Below, piece by piece: positions 42,502-52,115 of a stretch of DNA of 64,000 nt. Below the pieces are notes generated by a model. That model had not been told where the DNA came from and searched no databases. It saw only the letters and a list, made by a program, of their open reading frames with translations. Position 1 is the first letter of the stretch, and each line of letters begins with the position of its first letter. Source of the DNA: Bacteroidales bacterium (GTDB taxonomy: Bacteria > Bacteroidota > Bacteroidia > Bacteroidales > UBA932); contig JAFSOA010000007.1 in the NCBI GenBank assembly GCA_017447265.1, forward strand, positions 62,001 through 126,000. The letters are read 5' to 3'. The translations under genes were made by a program, and so were the position numbers.

Positions 42502-44121
42502 ATGACAAAGATACGCAATATTTTGATTGTTCCCGATAAATTCAAGGGTTCGCTGACGGCGGCAGGCGTGGCGGATGCGCTGGAGCGGGCGGTCCGCCGC
42601 TATATGGTGGGCGGCGCGCAGGCGCAAGTCGAGAAGCTGCCGATGGCGGACGGCGGCGACGGCTCGCTGGAGGTGGTGGAAGCGGTGCTGGGCGCTGCCT
42701 GCGAGCGGGTGATGGTCGATACGGTCGATGCGCTGATGCGTCCGGTCCAGGCACCGCTGCTGCTGTTCGACAAGGGCCGCGGGGCCTTCATCGAAATGGC
42801 GAAAGTCTGCGGCCTGGCGATGCTGGCCGAAGAAGAACGCAATCCGGAAAAGACGACGACCTACGGCCTCGGCCTCATGATGGCCGCCGCCCTGGCCCGC
42901 GGCTGCCAAAAGCTGGTGATCGGCATCGGCGGCAGTGCCACGAACGACGGCGGCGAAGGCTTGTTTCGCGCGCTTTCCGAGAGAGAGGCCTCTCTGAGGC
43001 GCGTTGAGAACCCTCGTGGCGAGCGCGTGACCATTACCGTCGCCTGCGACGTCGATAATCCCCTATTGGGGCCGAATGGCGCGACCATGGTCTATGGCAC
43101 ACAGAAGGGAGCTGATCCCGCTATGCTGGAACGACTGGAAGGCCGGATGGAACGCTGGGCGGAAAAAGCGGAACTCGACGTGACGCTGCCGGGTGGCGGT
43201 GCGGCAGGCGGCGTGGGCGCAGCCCTTGCCAAACTGGGCGCCGAACTGAAGCCCGGCTGGCAGCTGTTCGGCGAAATGGCCGGCCTGGAAGCGAAGATCG
43301 CCGAAGCCGATGTCATCCTGACCGGCGAAGGCGCCTTCGACAGCCAGAGCCTCGACGGCAAGCTCATCAGCGGCATCCTGTCCTATTGCAAACCCTACAA
43401 GAAAAAACCCGTGGTCGTCTGCGGCTGCTGCACGCTGCCCGCCTCCGTCTGGAAAAAAGCCGGCGTCGCCGACGTCTATGCCTTGTCGGAGATCGAACCC
43501 GACAAGCAGCGCAGCCATACCGAAGCGGCACGCCTGCTTTCCGGTGTGGAGACACGCATCGCCGGCTGCGACGAAGCCGGCCGCGGCTGCCTGGCCGGAC
43601 CCGTGTTTGCCGCCGCCGTCATCCTGCCCGAAGGCTTCGACCATCCGTTGCTGACAGACTCGAAACAGCTGACCGAAACCCAGCGCAACGAACTGCGACC
43701 CATCATCGAGCGCGAAGCCCTCGCCTGGGCCGTGACGCCCGTCGACGCCGCGGAGATCGACCGCATCAACATCCTCAACGCCTCGATCGAAGGCATGAAG
43801 CGCTCCCTCGACCAGCTCACCGTCCAGCCCGACCTCGTGCTTGTCGACGGCAACCGCTTCAAGCCCTGGCGCGACATACCTTCCCATACCGTCGTCAAGG
43901 GCGACGCCACGGTCCGCGCCATCGCCGCCGCCAGCATCCTGGCCAAGACCCATCGCGACGAATACATGCGGAAACTCGCCCGGGAATATCCCCAGTACGG
44001 CTGGGACCGCAACATGGCCTATCCAACAGAAGAACACCGCGCCGCCATCCGGCAGCACGGTGTCACTCCTTATCATCGCAAGTCCTTCAACTTGCCGGGT
44101 TCCGAAGACACGCTCTTCTGA
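42502..44121 (+). CDS. Glycerate kinase-RNase HII fusion
   Basis: A single 539-residue frame with two unrelated enzymes. Residues 1 to about 345 are a GlxK-type glycerate kinase: IVPDKFKGSLTA at the start, PMADGGDGSLEVV, IGIGGSATNDGGEGLFRAL, CDVDNPLLGPNGA and LTGEGAFDSQSLDGKL. Residues about 352-539 are RNase HII, which removes ribonucleotides from DNA: catalytic Asp357-Glu358 in AGCDEAGRGCLAGPV, LTDSKQLTETQRNEL, and Asp in LVDGNRF. The kinase lacks a short C-terminal piece, RLLSGVETRIAGCDEAG being the join. Both halves keep key residues, so both may be active. There is no separate start codon with clear signals at the join. Confidence 0.92.
   Translation: MTKIRNILIVPDKFKGSLTAAGVADALERAVRRYMVGGAQAQVEKLPMADGGDGSLEVVEAVLGAACERVMVDTVDALMRPVQAPLLLFDKGRGAFIEMAKVCGLAMLAEEERNPEKTTTYGLGLMMAAALARGCQKLVIGIGGSATNDGGEGLFRALSEREASLRRVENPRGERVTITVACDVDNPLLGPNGATMVYGTQKGADPAMLERLEGRMERWAEKAELDVTLPGGGAAGGVGAALAKLGAELKPGWQLFGEMAGLEAKIAEADVILTGEGAFDSQSLDGKLISGILSYCKPYKKKPVVVCGCCTLPASVWKKAGVADVYALSEIEPDKQRSHTEAARLLSGVETRIAGCDEAGRGCLAGPVFAAAVILPEGFDHPLLTDSKQLTETQRNELRPIIEREALAWAVTPVDAAEIDRINILNASIEGMKRSLDQLTVQPDLVLVDGNRFKPWRDIPSHTVVKGDATVRAIAAASILAKTHRDEYMRKLAREYPQYGWDRNMAYPTEEHRAAIRQHGVTPYHRKSFNLPGSEDTLF
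42982..42995. repeat. 14-bp palindrome in the kinase half of the fusion gene
   Basis: AGAGAGGCCTCTCT is a perfect palindrome, flanked by GCGCGC and GCGCG runs that lengthen the dyad. It encodes part of SEREASLRRVENPRGER, a charged stretch poorly matching the family. Confidence 0.5.
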
Positions 44122-44126
44122 ACGTC

Positions 44127-44147
44127 ATTCCGGGCTTGACCCGGCAT
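44127..44147. repeat. 21-bp dispersed hairpin, copy between convergent genes
   Basis: ATTCCGGG, CTTGA, CCCGGCAT: 8-5-8 layout with one stem mismatch. It fills the gap between the fusion gene and aspS, ending at the base next to the aspS stop. It may serve as a terminator. Other copies: 49693-49713 and 58741-58761. Confidence 0.75.
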
Positions 44148-45917
<1,770 letters not shown>

Positions 45918-45924
45918 AGTGCTG

Positions 45925-47232
45925 TTAAAAATTAGGATTCATCCGAGTGCCTTTCGCCAGTTCGGCCGCCCACTTGAAGTAGCCGATGGCCGAAAGGTGA
46001 ATACCGTCGGTCGTATTGATTTCCGCCAGGTCGCCGTTCTCGTCGGACAGGAGTGAGGCAATGTCCAGATAAAAATAGCCGTAACGTTCCTTGCCGGCGT
46101 CAAGCAGCTTGTTGAGCTCCATCGCACGCTCGTTGAAGCCCTCGTAGAACTTCGATTTCGGGTTGAGTGGCAGGGTGCTCTGCACATAGAGCTTGGTGTC
46201 GGGCAATTCCGTCCGGATGGTCTGGATGAGCTTCTCGTAGCTGTTCCAGACCTCGATGGCCGGTTTCTCGGGATTGTTGATGAAATCGTTGGTGCCGGTA
46301 ATCACGAAAATCTTGGCCGGTTTGTCGGGAATGATCTCGTCGAGCCGCTGGCAGACACCGTCAACCACGTCACCGCTGATACCGCGGTTGATGAGGTAGC
46401 CCATCGGGAAGAGTTCTTCCCAGAGCGCGTTGTTGTTGAGGCTGTTGCCCAGCATCACGATCTTGCCTTCCGTCTCGGGCAGCGAGCGGAAGACCGACAC
46501 GCGATGCTTGTAGTAATCCGATACCTGCAGGGGATATTCGCGGTCGTTCGCATGATTCAGGTGCGGCTTTCCTACCTGCGTCTCGATGCTGGCGGCCAGG
46601 GCTTCATAGCCGGCGCCGTTCAGATACGTGCCGCCGTCCCAGGAATACGTATTGTTCCGGATACCGGCGAGCAAGGCAGCCTGGATGTCGATCACTTCGA
46701 ACTTTCCTTTCTGGGAAAGCTGCTCGACAGCCTGGTTGACATAATCGATCACGGCCGTCATCTCCTCGGTCACGCCGTTGCTGGAGACAATGTTCATCCA
46801 GTAGCTCTTCGTAGCGGGCGACAGTTTGTGGATTTGCTTGAATATCTTTTCAATGTTCTCCACGATCGTCTCCTTCGGCACCTGGTTAAACACGTCGTTC
46901 CAACCCACGCTGACAAAGATCTTGGCAGGTTTCTGTGCGGCGATGTTGTGGATGCGGTACAGCACCTGTTCGCTGGCGTCGTAGGTGATGCCGCGATTCT
47001 TGATGGCCGTATCGCCGAAGAATTCGCTCCACATGCCCCGGTCGATATAGTCGTCGCCGACCATCACGATGCTGGTGGCATGCACGGGCATTTCTTCGTA
47101 CATGCCGTTTTTCTCTTCAAAATAGTTGGCATTGGTAAACCGCTCCGGTTTGGCATACGGGTTGACAGAACCCTTCGAACAGCCGGCCAGCACGACCGAC
47201 ATCAACGTCATGATAAAAAGAATTCTTTTCAT
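45925..47232 (-). CDS. Lipoprotein with two tandem SGNH-hydrolase domains, the first degenerate
   Basis: A 435-residue lipoprotein (VVLAGC, Cys18). Two SGNH/GDSL folds follow each other. The second (about 250-425) keeps the catalytic set: Ser264 in MLGNSLNNN, the GTND block (313-316) and Asp409/His412 in [12 protein letters not shown]. The first (about 50-215) has lost it: GDD (59-61) in place of GDS, WND (111-113), and DGGT (199-202) where DGxH is expected. SGNH lipoproteins of this kind deacetylate or de-esterify glycans. The first domain probably binds and does not cleave. It lies 7 nt upstream of aspS, so they may share a transcript. Confidence 0.85.
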   Translation of the reverse strand: MKRILFIMTLMSVVLAGCSKGSVNPYAKPERFTNANYFEEKNGMYEEMPVHATSIVMVGDDYIDRGMWSEFFGDTAIKNRGITYDASEQVLYRIHNIAAQKPAKIFVSVGWNDVFNQVPKETIVENIEKIFKQIHKLSPATKSYWMNIVSSNGVTEEMTAVIDYVNQAVEQLSQKGKFEVIDIQAALLAGIRNNTYSWDGGTYLNGAGYEALAASIETQVGKPHLNHANDREYPLQVSDYYKHRVSVFRSLPETEGKIVMLGNSLNNNALWEELFPMGYLINRGISGDVVDGVCQRLDEIIPDKPAKIFVITGTNDFINNPEKPAIEVWNSYEKLIQTIRTELPDTKLYVQSTLPLNPKSKFYEGFNERAMELNKLLDAGKERYGYFYLDIASLLSDENGDLAEINTTDGIHLSAIGYFKWAAELAKGTRMNPNF

Positions 47233-47247
47233 ATCAGTAGTTTAATA

Positions 47248-48351
47248 TTATACATTGAACAGGAAGTGCATGATGTCACCATCCTGCACCACATACTCTT
47301 TTCCTTCACTGGCCAGCTTGCCGGCGGCGCGGCATGCCGCTTCGCTGCGGAGTGACACGAAATCGTCGTATTTGATGACCTCGGCGCGGATGAAACCCTT
47401 CTCGAAGTCGGTATGGATCACGCCCGCCGCCTGCGGTGCCTTGTCGCCTTTGCGGATGGTCCAGGCACGGCATTCGTCGGCACCGGCGGTAAAGAAGGTC
47501 TGCAGGTTGAGCAGCGCGTAGGCCGACTGGATGAGCCGCACCACGCCCGATTCCTCCAGCCCGATCTCACCCAGGAACATCGCGCGTTCCTCCGGATCTT
47601 CCAGCTCCGCGATCTCCGATTCGATCTTGGCCGAAATCACGAGCAACTGCGCATTCTCGCCCGCCACCGCCTGGCGCACCGCCTCCACATAGGCATTGCC
47701 CGCAGCGGCGGAAGCCTCGTCCACGTTGCAGACATACATCACCGGCTTGTTGGTGAGCAGGCAGAACTCTCTGGCGATCCGCAGGTCCTCCGCATTGTCG
47801 AGCTCCACTTCGCGGGCGTTGCGGCCCTGCTCCAGGACTTCCTTGTAGCGGAGCAGCACGTCCACGGCCTTCTTCGCCTGCTTGTCGCCGCCCGTCTGGG
47901 CCTGCTTCTGCAGCTTGGCCAGGCGGTTGTCGACCGTCTCCAGGTCCTTGATCTGCAGTTCGACATCGATGATCTCCTTGTCGCGCACCGGGTCGACGCT
48001 GCCGTCCACATGGGTCACGTTCGGGTCATCGAAGCAGCGCAGCACGTGCAGGATGGCGTCGGTCTCACGGATATTCGCCAGGAACTGGTTGCCCAAGCCC
48101 TCGCCGCGGCTGGCGCCCTTCACCAGACCGGCGATGTCCACGATTTCCACGGTGGCCGGAATGGTGCGCTTGGGGTGACAGATGTCGGTCAGCACGCTGA
48201 GCCGGCGGTCCGGCACAGTGGTCGAGCCGACGTTCGGTTCAATCGTGCAGAAAGGGAAATTCGCCGCCTGTGCCTTCGAAGAGCTGATGCAGTTGAAGAG
48301 GGTCGATTTACCCACGTTGGGCAAGCCTACGATGCCGCATTTGAGTGCCAT
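47248..48351 (-). CDS. ychF: YchF/Ola1-type GTPase/ATPase
   Basis: A universally conserved OBG-family P-loop NTPase that binds ribosomes and is involved in stress responses. The 367-residue product has G1 GLPNVGKSTLFN, G3 DIAGLVKGASRGEGLGNQFL, the altered G4 (NVDE) that explains its ATP preference in this family, and the C-terminal TGS domain (AWTIRKGDKAPQAAGVIHTD, EVIKYDDFVSL). On the minus strand TATCTTTG at 48383-48376 is a good -7 element, giving a leader near 20 nt. Confidence 0.96.
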   Translation of the reverse strand: MALKCGIVGLPNVGKSTLFNCISSSKAQAANFPFCTIEPNVGSTTVPDRRLSVLTDICHPKRTIPATVEIVDIAGLVKGASRGEGLGNQFLANIRETDAILHVLRCFDDPNVTHVDGSVDPVRDKEIIDVELQIKDLETVDNRLAKLQKQAQTGGDKQAKKAVDVLLRYKEVLEQGRNAREVELDNAEDLRIAREFCLLTNKPVMYVCNVDEASAAAGNAYVEAVRQAVAGENAQLLVISAKIESEIAELEDPEERAMFLGEIGLEESGVVRLIQSAYALLNLQTFFTAGADECRAWTIRKGDKAPQAAGVIHTDFEKGFIRAEVIKYDDFVSLRSEAACRAAGKLASEGKEYVVQDGDIMHFLFNV

Positions 48352-48442
48352 TTTCTACTTTTTAATTGTAACTCGCAAAGATAGCAAAATGTGCTTGATA
48401 TTTTTATTAACTTTGTCAGGATATTGCTCCTCAACACGTGAA

Positions 48443-49687
48443 ATGATGAAAAAGCTTCTTCTCTCCCTCGCCATGCTGCTCGGCAGCCTTGGCCTTTCCC
48501 TCGCCCAATACGACAACTGTTTCTCCATCATCGCCGGTCGCCAGGCCACGGTCGACGGCTCCGTGCTGATGGCCCACAACGAAGACGAAAGCGGTGAACA
48601 GATGCTCAACATCTACGTCGTGCCGGCTACCGACCGGAACCTCCGCTACATCTGGTGCGAATTTCCGGGGATGGAAGTCGCGGACGTCTACATGAACCAG
48701 TTCGGCGTTTCCGTTGCGTCGAACGGCTGTCCGTCGCGCGAAGACAAGGGAGAACTGAGCGACGGCGGCGTCCTCTACGAAATCCGCGGCTCGGTGGCCA
48801 AATACGCGCATTCCGCACGGGAAGCTGTGGAAATCATCGGCTCGATGGTCGAGACCTTCGGCTACAAGGGCAGCGGACGTTCCTACATCGTGGCCGACCC
48901 GACCGAGGGCTGGGTGGTCTCGGTGGTCAAAGGCAAGCACTGGGTGGCCCAGCGCGTGCCGGACGACCAGGTGATGACCATTCCCAACTACTATGTGATC
49001 GGGGAAGTGGATCTCGAGGACGAAGCGAATTTTGCGGGTTGCGAAGACCTGATCGAGTATGCCCTCTCCCGGGGCTGGTACGATCCGGAGAAAGACGGCG
49101 CCTTCAACTTCGCCAAGGCGTATGCTTCCGAAAAATCCATGCAGTCTGTGAACAATATCTCCCGGCACAAGGAAGCCTGGGCTTATTTCTTCGGCCAGGA
49201 CCGCCCCAACGAATTTGCCGCCGTGCCGCAGAAGAAAGTGTCGTTGCGCGACATGATGAACGTCCTTTCGCTCCATGAGAAACCCACGGCCGATGGCAAG
49301 CTCGAGAACAGCATCTGCAACGACCGCACGGTGCTGGCTTCCGTCTTCCAGCTGCGGCCCTGGATGGGCTTCGACAAAGGCTGTGTCATGTGGAACGCCA
49401 TGGGTCACCCCTGCAGCCAGGTGTTCGTGCCCTGGTACGCCGGCATCACGGAAGCCCCGGCCGGCCTGGGACGCTACAACTCGCCTTTCGAAGCCGAGCT
49501 CAAGCACATGTCCAACACCAAGGACAAGCGCAAGAACTATCCCGACCATTTCTACTGGAAATATGTGGATGGCTGGAATGTGGAGACGGATCCCGGCGAA
49601 CAGCAGCGCGAGGTCTTCAAGGAGCGCCGCAAGTTCGAAAAGGGTAACGACACCGATTTCAACGGCTTTATCCGGAAATTCTACTAA
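48443..49687 (+). CDS. C69-family dipeptidase
   Basis: A 414-residue exported N-terminal-nucleophile peptidase. After a signal peptide (ends SLAQ) comes Cys26 in YDNCFSIIAGRQATVDGSVL, the residue that acts as nucleophile in family C69; the following HNEDE block is conserved. The rest matches the family in length (RYIWCEFPGMEVADVYMNQF, GVSVASNGCPSRED). A periplasmic place of action is likely. Two adjacent ATGs (48443, 48446) are possible starts. TAACTTTG at 48408-48415 serves as -7 element. It converges with the 49718 gene across a hairpin. Confidence 0.88.
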   Translation: MMKKLLLSLAMLLGSLGLSLAQYDNCFSIIAGRQATVDGSVLMAHNEDESGEQMLNIYVVPATDRNLRYIWCEFPGMEVADVYMNQFGVSVASNGCPSREDKGELSDGGVLYEIRGSVAKYAHSAREAVEIIGSMVETFGYKGSGRSYIVADPTEGWVVSVVKGKHWVAQRVPDDQVMTIPNYYVIGEVDLEDEANFAGCEDLIEYALSRGWYDPEKDGAFNFAKAYASEKSMQSVNNISRHKEAWAYFFGQDRPNEFAAVPQKKVSLRDMMNVLSLHEKPTADGKLENSICNDRTVLASVFQLRPWMGFDKGCVMWNAMGHPCSQVFVPWYAGITEAPAGLGRYNSPFEAELKHMSNTKDKRKNYPDHFYWKYVDGWNVETDPGEQQREVFKERRKFEKGNDTDFNGFIRKFY

Positions 49688-49692
49688 GCCTC

Positions 49693-49713
49693 AAGCCGGG
49701 ACCGACCCGGCAT
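49693..49713. repeat. 21-bp dispersed hairpin, copy acting as likely terminator
   Basis: AAGCCGGG, ACCGA, CCCGGCAT: same 8-5-8 layout as at 44127, with GCCGGG/CCCGGC exact, then CCTTTT. It is located between two convergent genes. Confidence 0.7.
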
Positions 49714-49717
49714 CCTT

Positions 49718-50254
49718 TTACTGCTGCAAACGGCGGATATACGTGCTGAGCGTAATATTCCGGTCGTTCTTCGACGTGTAATAGCCTTTTTTCTGCGACT
49801 TTTCAAGGCCTTCGATGATGGTGGTCAGCGGCGGGCATTCCAAGACTTCGTCATATTTGCGGATGGCCTCGACGTCGTAGTGGTTGACGGCGTCCCAGAG
49901 CCCTTGCAGCACCGGAATCTTCTCCATCTCCTCGCGGTTCCAGCGATTGTGCTTTGTCAGGTACGCCTTGCCCTCGGCACGCTCTTTCTTCGTGGTTTCC
50001 GACACTTCCGGCATCTTGGGCAGCGTGTCCGGCGCGGCTTCCACGACAGCGGTATCGGCAGGAAGCTCGACAGGAGCCAGAAAGCCGGACGTCACGCTGT
50101 CGACCCTCGCCGCCGGCACATCTGCCGGGACTTCATTCCGGACGCGGTTACCTACCCAAAGACCCAGCACGAAGCCAAGAAGGATGGCGCCGCCAACACC
50201 TGCCGCACTCAGCAGATGCTTCAAAAGACTGGGATTCTTTGGTCTGTCCACCAT
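49718..50254 (-). CDS. Single-pass membrane protein abutting tRNA-Pro
   Basis: An unrecognised 178-residue protein: short polar lead, one membrane helix (about residues 14-32, GVGGAILLGFVLGLWVGN), a Pro/Val/Ala-rich periplasmic linker, then a helical domain with KHNRWNREEMEKIPVLQGLW and EAIRKYDEVLECPPLTTIIE. The last 20 residues look amphipathic. Its ATG lies only 1 nt from the 3' end of the tRNA-Pro gene on the same strand, so the message is probably released by tRNA 3' processing. I did not use a longer frame because it would run through the tRNA. Confidence 0.65.
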   Translation of the reverse strand: MVDRPKNPSLLKHLLSAAGVGGAILLGFVLGLWVGNRVRNEVPADVPAARVDSVTSGFLAPVELPADTAVVEAAPDTLPKMPEVSETTKKERAEGKAYLTKHNRWNREEMEKIPVLQGLWDAVNHYDVEAIRKYDEVLECPPLTTIIEGLEKSQKKGYYTSKNDRNITLSTYIRRLQQ

Positions 50255-50255
50255 G

Positions 50256-50328
50256 TCGGGATGACACGACTCGAACGTGCGACATCTTGGTCCCAAACCA
50301 AGTGCGCTACCAACTGCGCCACATCCCG
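50256..50328 (-). tRNA. tRNA-Pro (anticodon TGG)
   Basis: The 73-nt cloverleaf folds completely: acceptor CGGGATG/CATCCCG, D-stem GCGC/GCGC, anticodon stem CTTGG/CCAAG with loop TTTGGGA, and TpsiC arm with TTCGAGT. The CCA end is not encoded. A membrane protein gene begins 1 nt downstream. Confidence 0.95.
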
Positions 50329-50352
50329 AAGGAACTGCAAAGGTAAAAAAAT

Positions 50353-50383
50353 TTTGCTTATTGCCGAAAACCCCCTATCTTTG
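50353..50383 (+). promoter_or_regulatory. Promoter of the tRNA-Ser transcription unit
   Basis: TTTG (50353-50356) and TATCTTTG (50376-50383) are 19 bp apart, an excellent match to the Bacteroidota consensus. Transcription would begin near 50390, about 200 nt before the tRNA. Confidence 0.7.
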
Positions 50384-50407
50384 CATTCCCTACGCCACCC
50401 CGGACGG

Positions 50408-50530
50408 CGTCCCGCGCCATCAGGCGCCAGCGGAAGCTGAGCAGGGACCATCCCGCGCCATCAGGCGCTAGCGGAGACCGAGCAGGGACCATCCCGCGCC
50501 ATCAGGCGCTAGCGGAAGCCGAGCAGGGTT
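50408..50530 (+). repeat. Three tandem 41-bp repeats in the tRNA-Ser leader
   Basis: Units begin at 50408, 50449 and 50490, with cores CCATCAGGCGCTAGCGGAAG and GAGCAGGGA; the second and third differ at a few bases, the first at a few more. The CATCAGSCGCTAGCGGA core recurs in the 51-bp repeats at 61.6 and 63.7 kb. No gene was seen in 50330-50589. Confidence 0.9.
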
Positions 50531-50564
50531 GGCCATGTGTGATAGCGAGGCTGGAGCGAGGGGC

Positions 50565-50581
50565 CCGGGGCAGTGCCCCGG
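50565..50581. repeat. 17-bp palindrome just upstream of tRNA-Ser
   Basis: CCGGGGCA and TGCCCCGG are exact complements around one G. It ends 8 nt before the mature tRNA 5' end, where RNase P cuts, and may fold as a leader hairpin. A similar GGGGCTCTGCCCC dyad occurs at 61.6 kb. Confidence 0.6.
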
Positions 50582-50589
50582 TCAAATAA

Positions 50590-50676
50590 GGTGAGGTGGG
50601 TGAGTGGCTTAAACCACCAGTTTGCTAAACTGACGTACGGGCAACCGTACCGGGGGTTCGAATCCCCCCCTCACCG
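50590..50676 (+). tRNA. tRNA-Ser (anticodon GCT)
   Basis: An 87-nt class II tRNA with acceptor GGTGAGG/CCTCACC, anticodon loop TTGCTAA, a long variable arm (GTACGGGCAACCGTAC) and TpsiC arm with GTTCGAATCC. Discriminator is G, as in tRNA-Ser. CCA is not encoded. A terminator follows within 10 nt. Confidence 0.95.
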
Positions 50677-50681
50677 CAACA

Positions 50682-50715
50682 AAAAACACAGTCCTGAAAA
50701 CAGGGCTGTGTTTTT
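50682..50715 (+). terminator. Intrinsic terminator after tRNA-Ser
   Basis: AAAACACAG and CCTG pair with CAGG and CTGTGTTTT around an AAAA loop, followed by T-rich sequence. Symmetry allows use by the convergent efflux operon too. Confidence 0.85.
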
Positions 50716-50732
50716 GGTTTTAACAGGAAAAC

Positions 50733-52115
50733 TTACTTCGTAGACCCTCCCAGCGCGATGTAGAGGGCAACGACGCCGAGGGCGCCTTTGTACATGTTCA
50801 TCGCCTCGTTGAGCTGTGCGCTCAGCAAGCGCTCCTGGGCCGTGAGAACCTCGATGTAACTCGCCTTGCCGCTGTCCATCAGTTCGTGGGTGCCGACATA
50901 GGCGTTCTGCAGCACTTCCACCTGGCGATGGAACAAACCGTGCTTGTCGAAGGCGGCCTGGCAGTCAGCCAGCGCTTCATTCACCTGGTTGCCGGCATTG
51001 ATGACGGTCTGCACATACTTCTGCTTCATGTCCTCCTCGTTCAGATCGGCGATCTTCTTGTTGGCCTTCAGCTGGCCACGGGCGAAGACAGGCTGCATCA
51101 GCGAAAGGGCGGCATTCAGCAGCAGCGCACCGGGATTCACGATCTGGCTGCCCGCATTGTTCGTCCAGCCGAGAATGCCGGAGAGCGTGAGGTTCGGATA
51201 GAAGGCCTGGCGTGCGGACTGCGTGTTGTAGAAGGCCTCAGCCATGGCATAATCCGCCATGCGGATGTCCGGACGGTACTGCAGCAACTCGGCAGGCACG
51301 CCGAGACGGACGCTTTCGGGCATCTGGTAATTTCCCCACGAGCTCCGCGCAATGTGCTGCGGCGGGATGGCCAGGAGCTTGCAGATGGCATTCTCCACAC
51401 TGACGATGTTGCGGCGCACATCCACGATCTGCGTCTTCGCGCTCAGATAGGACGACTCCAGCTGGTCGACAGCGGTAGAGTAGGCTTTACCATTCTCCCA
51501 CAGGGCCTTCTGGGTCTCCAATGAAGCATTCCAGAGGCTGTCCGTTTCCAGAAGGATCTCCAGCTGGCGGTCGAGGATCTGCAGCATGAAATACTGCTGG
51601 GCGACTGTGCTGATGAGGTTGGCGCGGACATTCTCTTCCTGCATCCGGGCCTGCATGAACACAGCCTCGGACTTGCGCTTCTTGGTGGTGTTGGTACCGA
51701 ACAGGCCGGGATCCCAGGAGAGCTGCAGCGGAAGGCTGTAGGTCCAGGCGGCGGCGCTGTTGTTGTAACTGGCCACATTGCCCGACGGTGCAAGATTCAG
51801 CGACGGCAGATAAGCCAGGCGGGAAGCCTTGAGCGCCGCTTCCGACTTCTCGACGGCAATGCGGGCACTGTTCAGGTTCGTATTCTGCACCAGCGCTCTT
51901 TCAATCAGCGATTGCAGCACGGGATCGGTAAAGAATTCGCGCCAGGAAAGCTGCGCCATGGAACCGCTGTCACCGACGCTCACTTCGGTGCCGAAGACAT
52001 CGGCCGGCGCCGTGCCTTCCGACTCATATTTGTTGTATATGCCGCAACTGGCGATCATCAGGCCCAAGGCGGCTATGGCTAGGATTTTCTTGTAATTCAT
52101 GGTCGTCAATTTCAT
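50733..52115 (-). CDS. RND efflux outer-membrane channel (NodT/OprM type lipoprotein)
   Basis: A 460-residue outer-membrane factor with lipobox LMIASC (lipidated channel). The two family repeats are visible (SARIAVEKSEAALKASRLAY; MADYAMAEAFYNTQSARQAF) with LPAELLQYRPDIRMAD-like wording. It completes the tripartite pump with the RND permease and adaptor upstream. ATG 52115 overlaps the permease stop (ATGA); a second ATG at 52100 begins the signal peptide more compactly and is possible. Confidence 0.92.
   Translation of the reverse strand: MKLTTMNYKKILAIAALGLMIASCGIYNKYESEGTAPADVFGTEVSVGDSGSMAQLSWREFFTDPVLQSLIERALVQNTNLNSARIAVEKSEAALKASRLAYLPSLNLAPSGNVASYNNSAAAWTYSLPLQLSWDPGLFGTNTTKKRKSEAVFMQARMQEENVRANLISTVAQQYFMLQILDRQLEILLETDSLWNASLETQKALWENGKAYSTAVDQLESSYLSAKTQIVDVRRNIVSVENAICKLLAIPPQHIARSSWGNYQMPESVRLGVPAELLQYRPDIRMADYAMAEAFYNTQSARQAFYPNLTLSGILGWTNNAGSQIVNPGALLLNAALSLMQPVFARGQLKANKKIADLNEEDMKQKYVQTVINAGNQVNEALADCQAAFDKHGLFHRQVEVLQNAYVGTHELMDSGKASYIEVLTAQERLLSAQLNEAMNMYKGALGVVALYIALGGSTK

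Noticed and set aside
50408..50530. Three 41-bp units that might be a small CRISPR
   Set aside because: They are directly tandem with no spacer, and the core recurs singly elsewhere in the window as a dispersed repeat.
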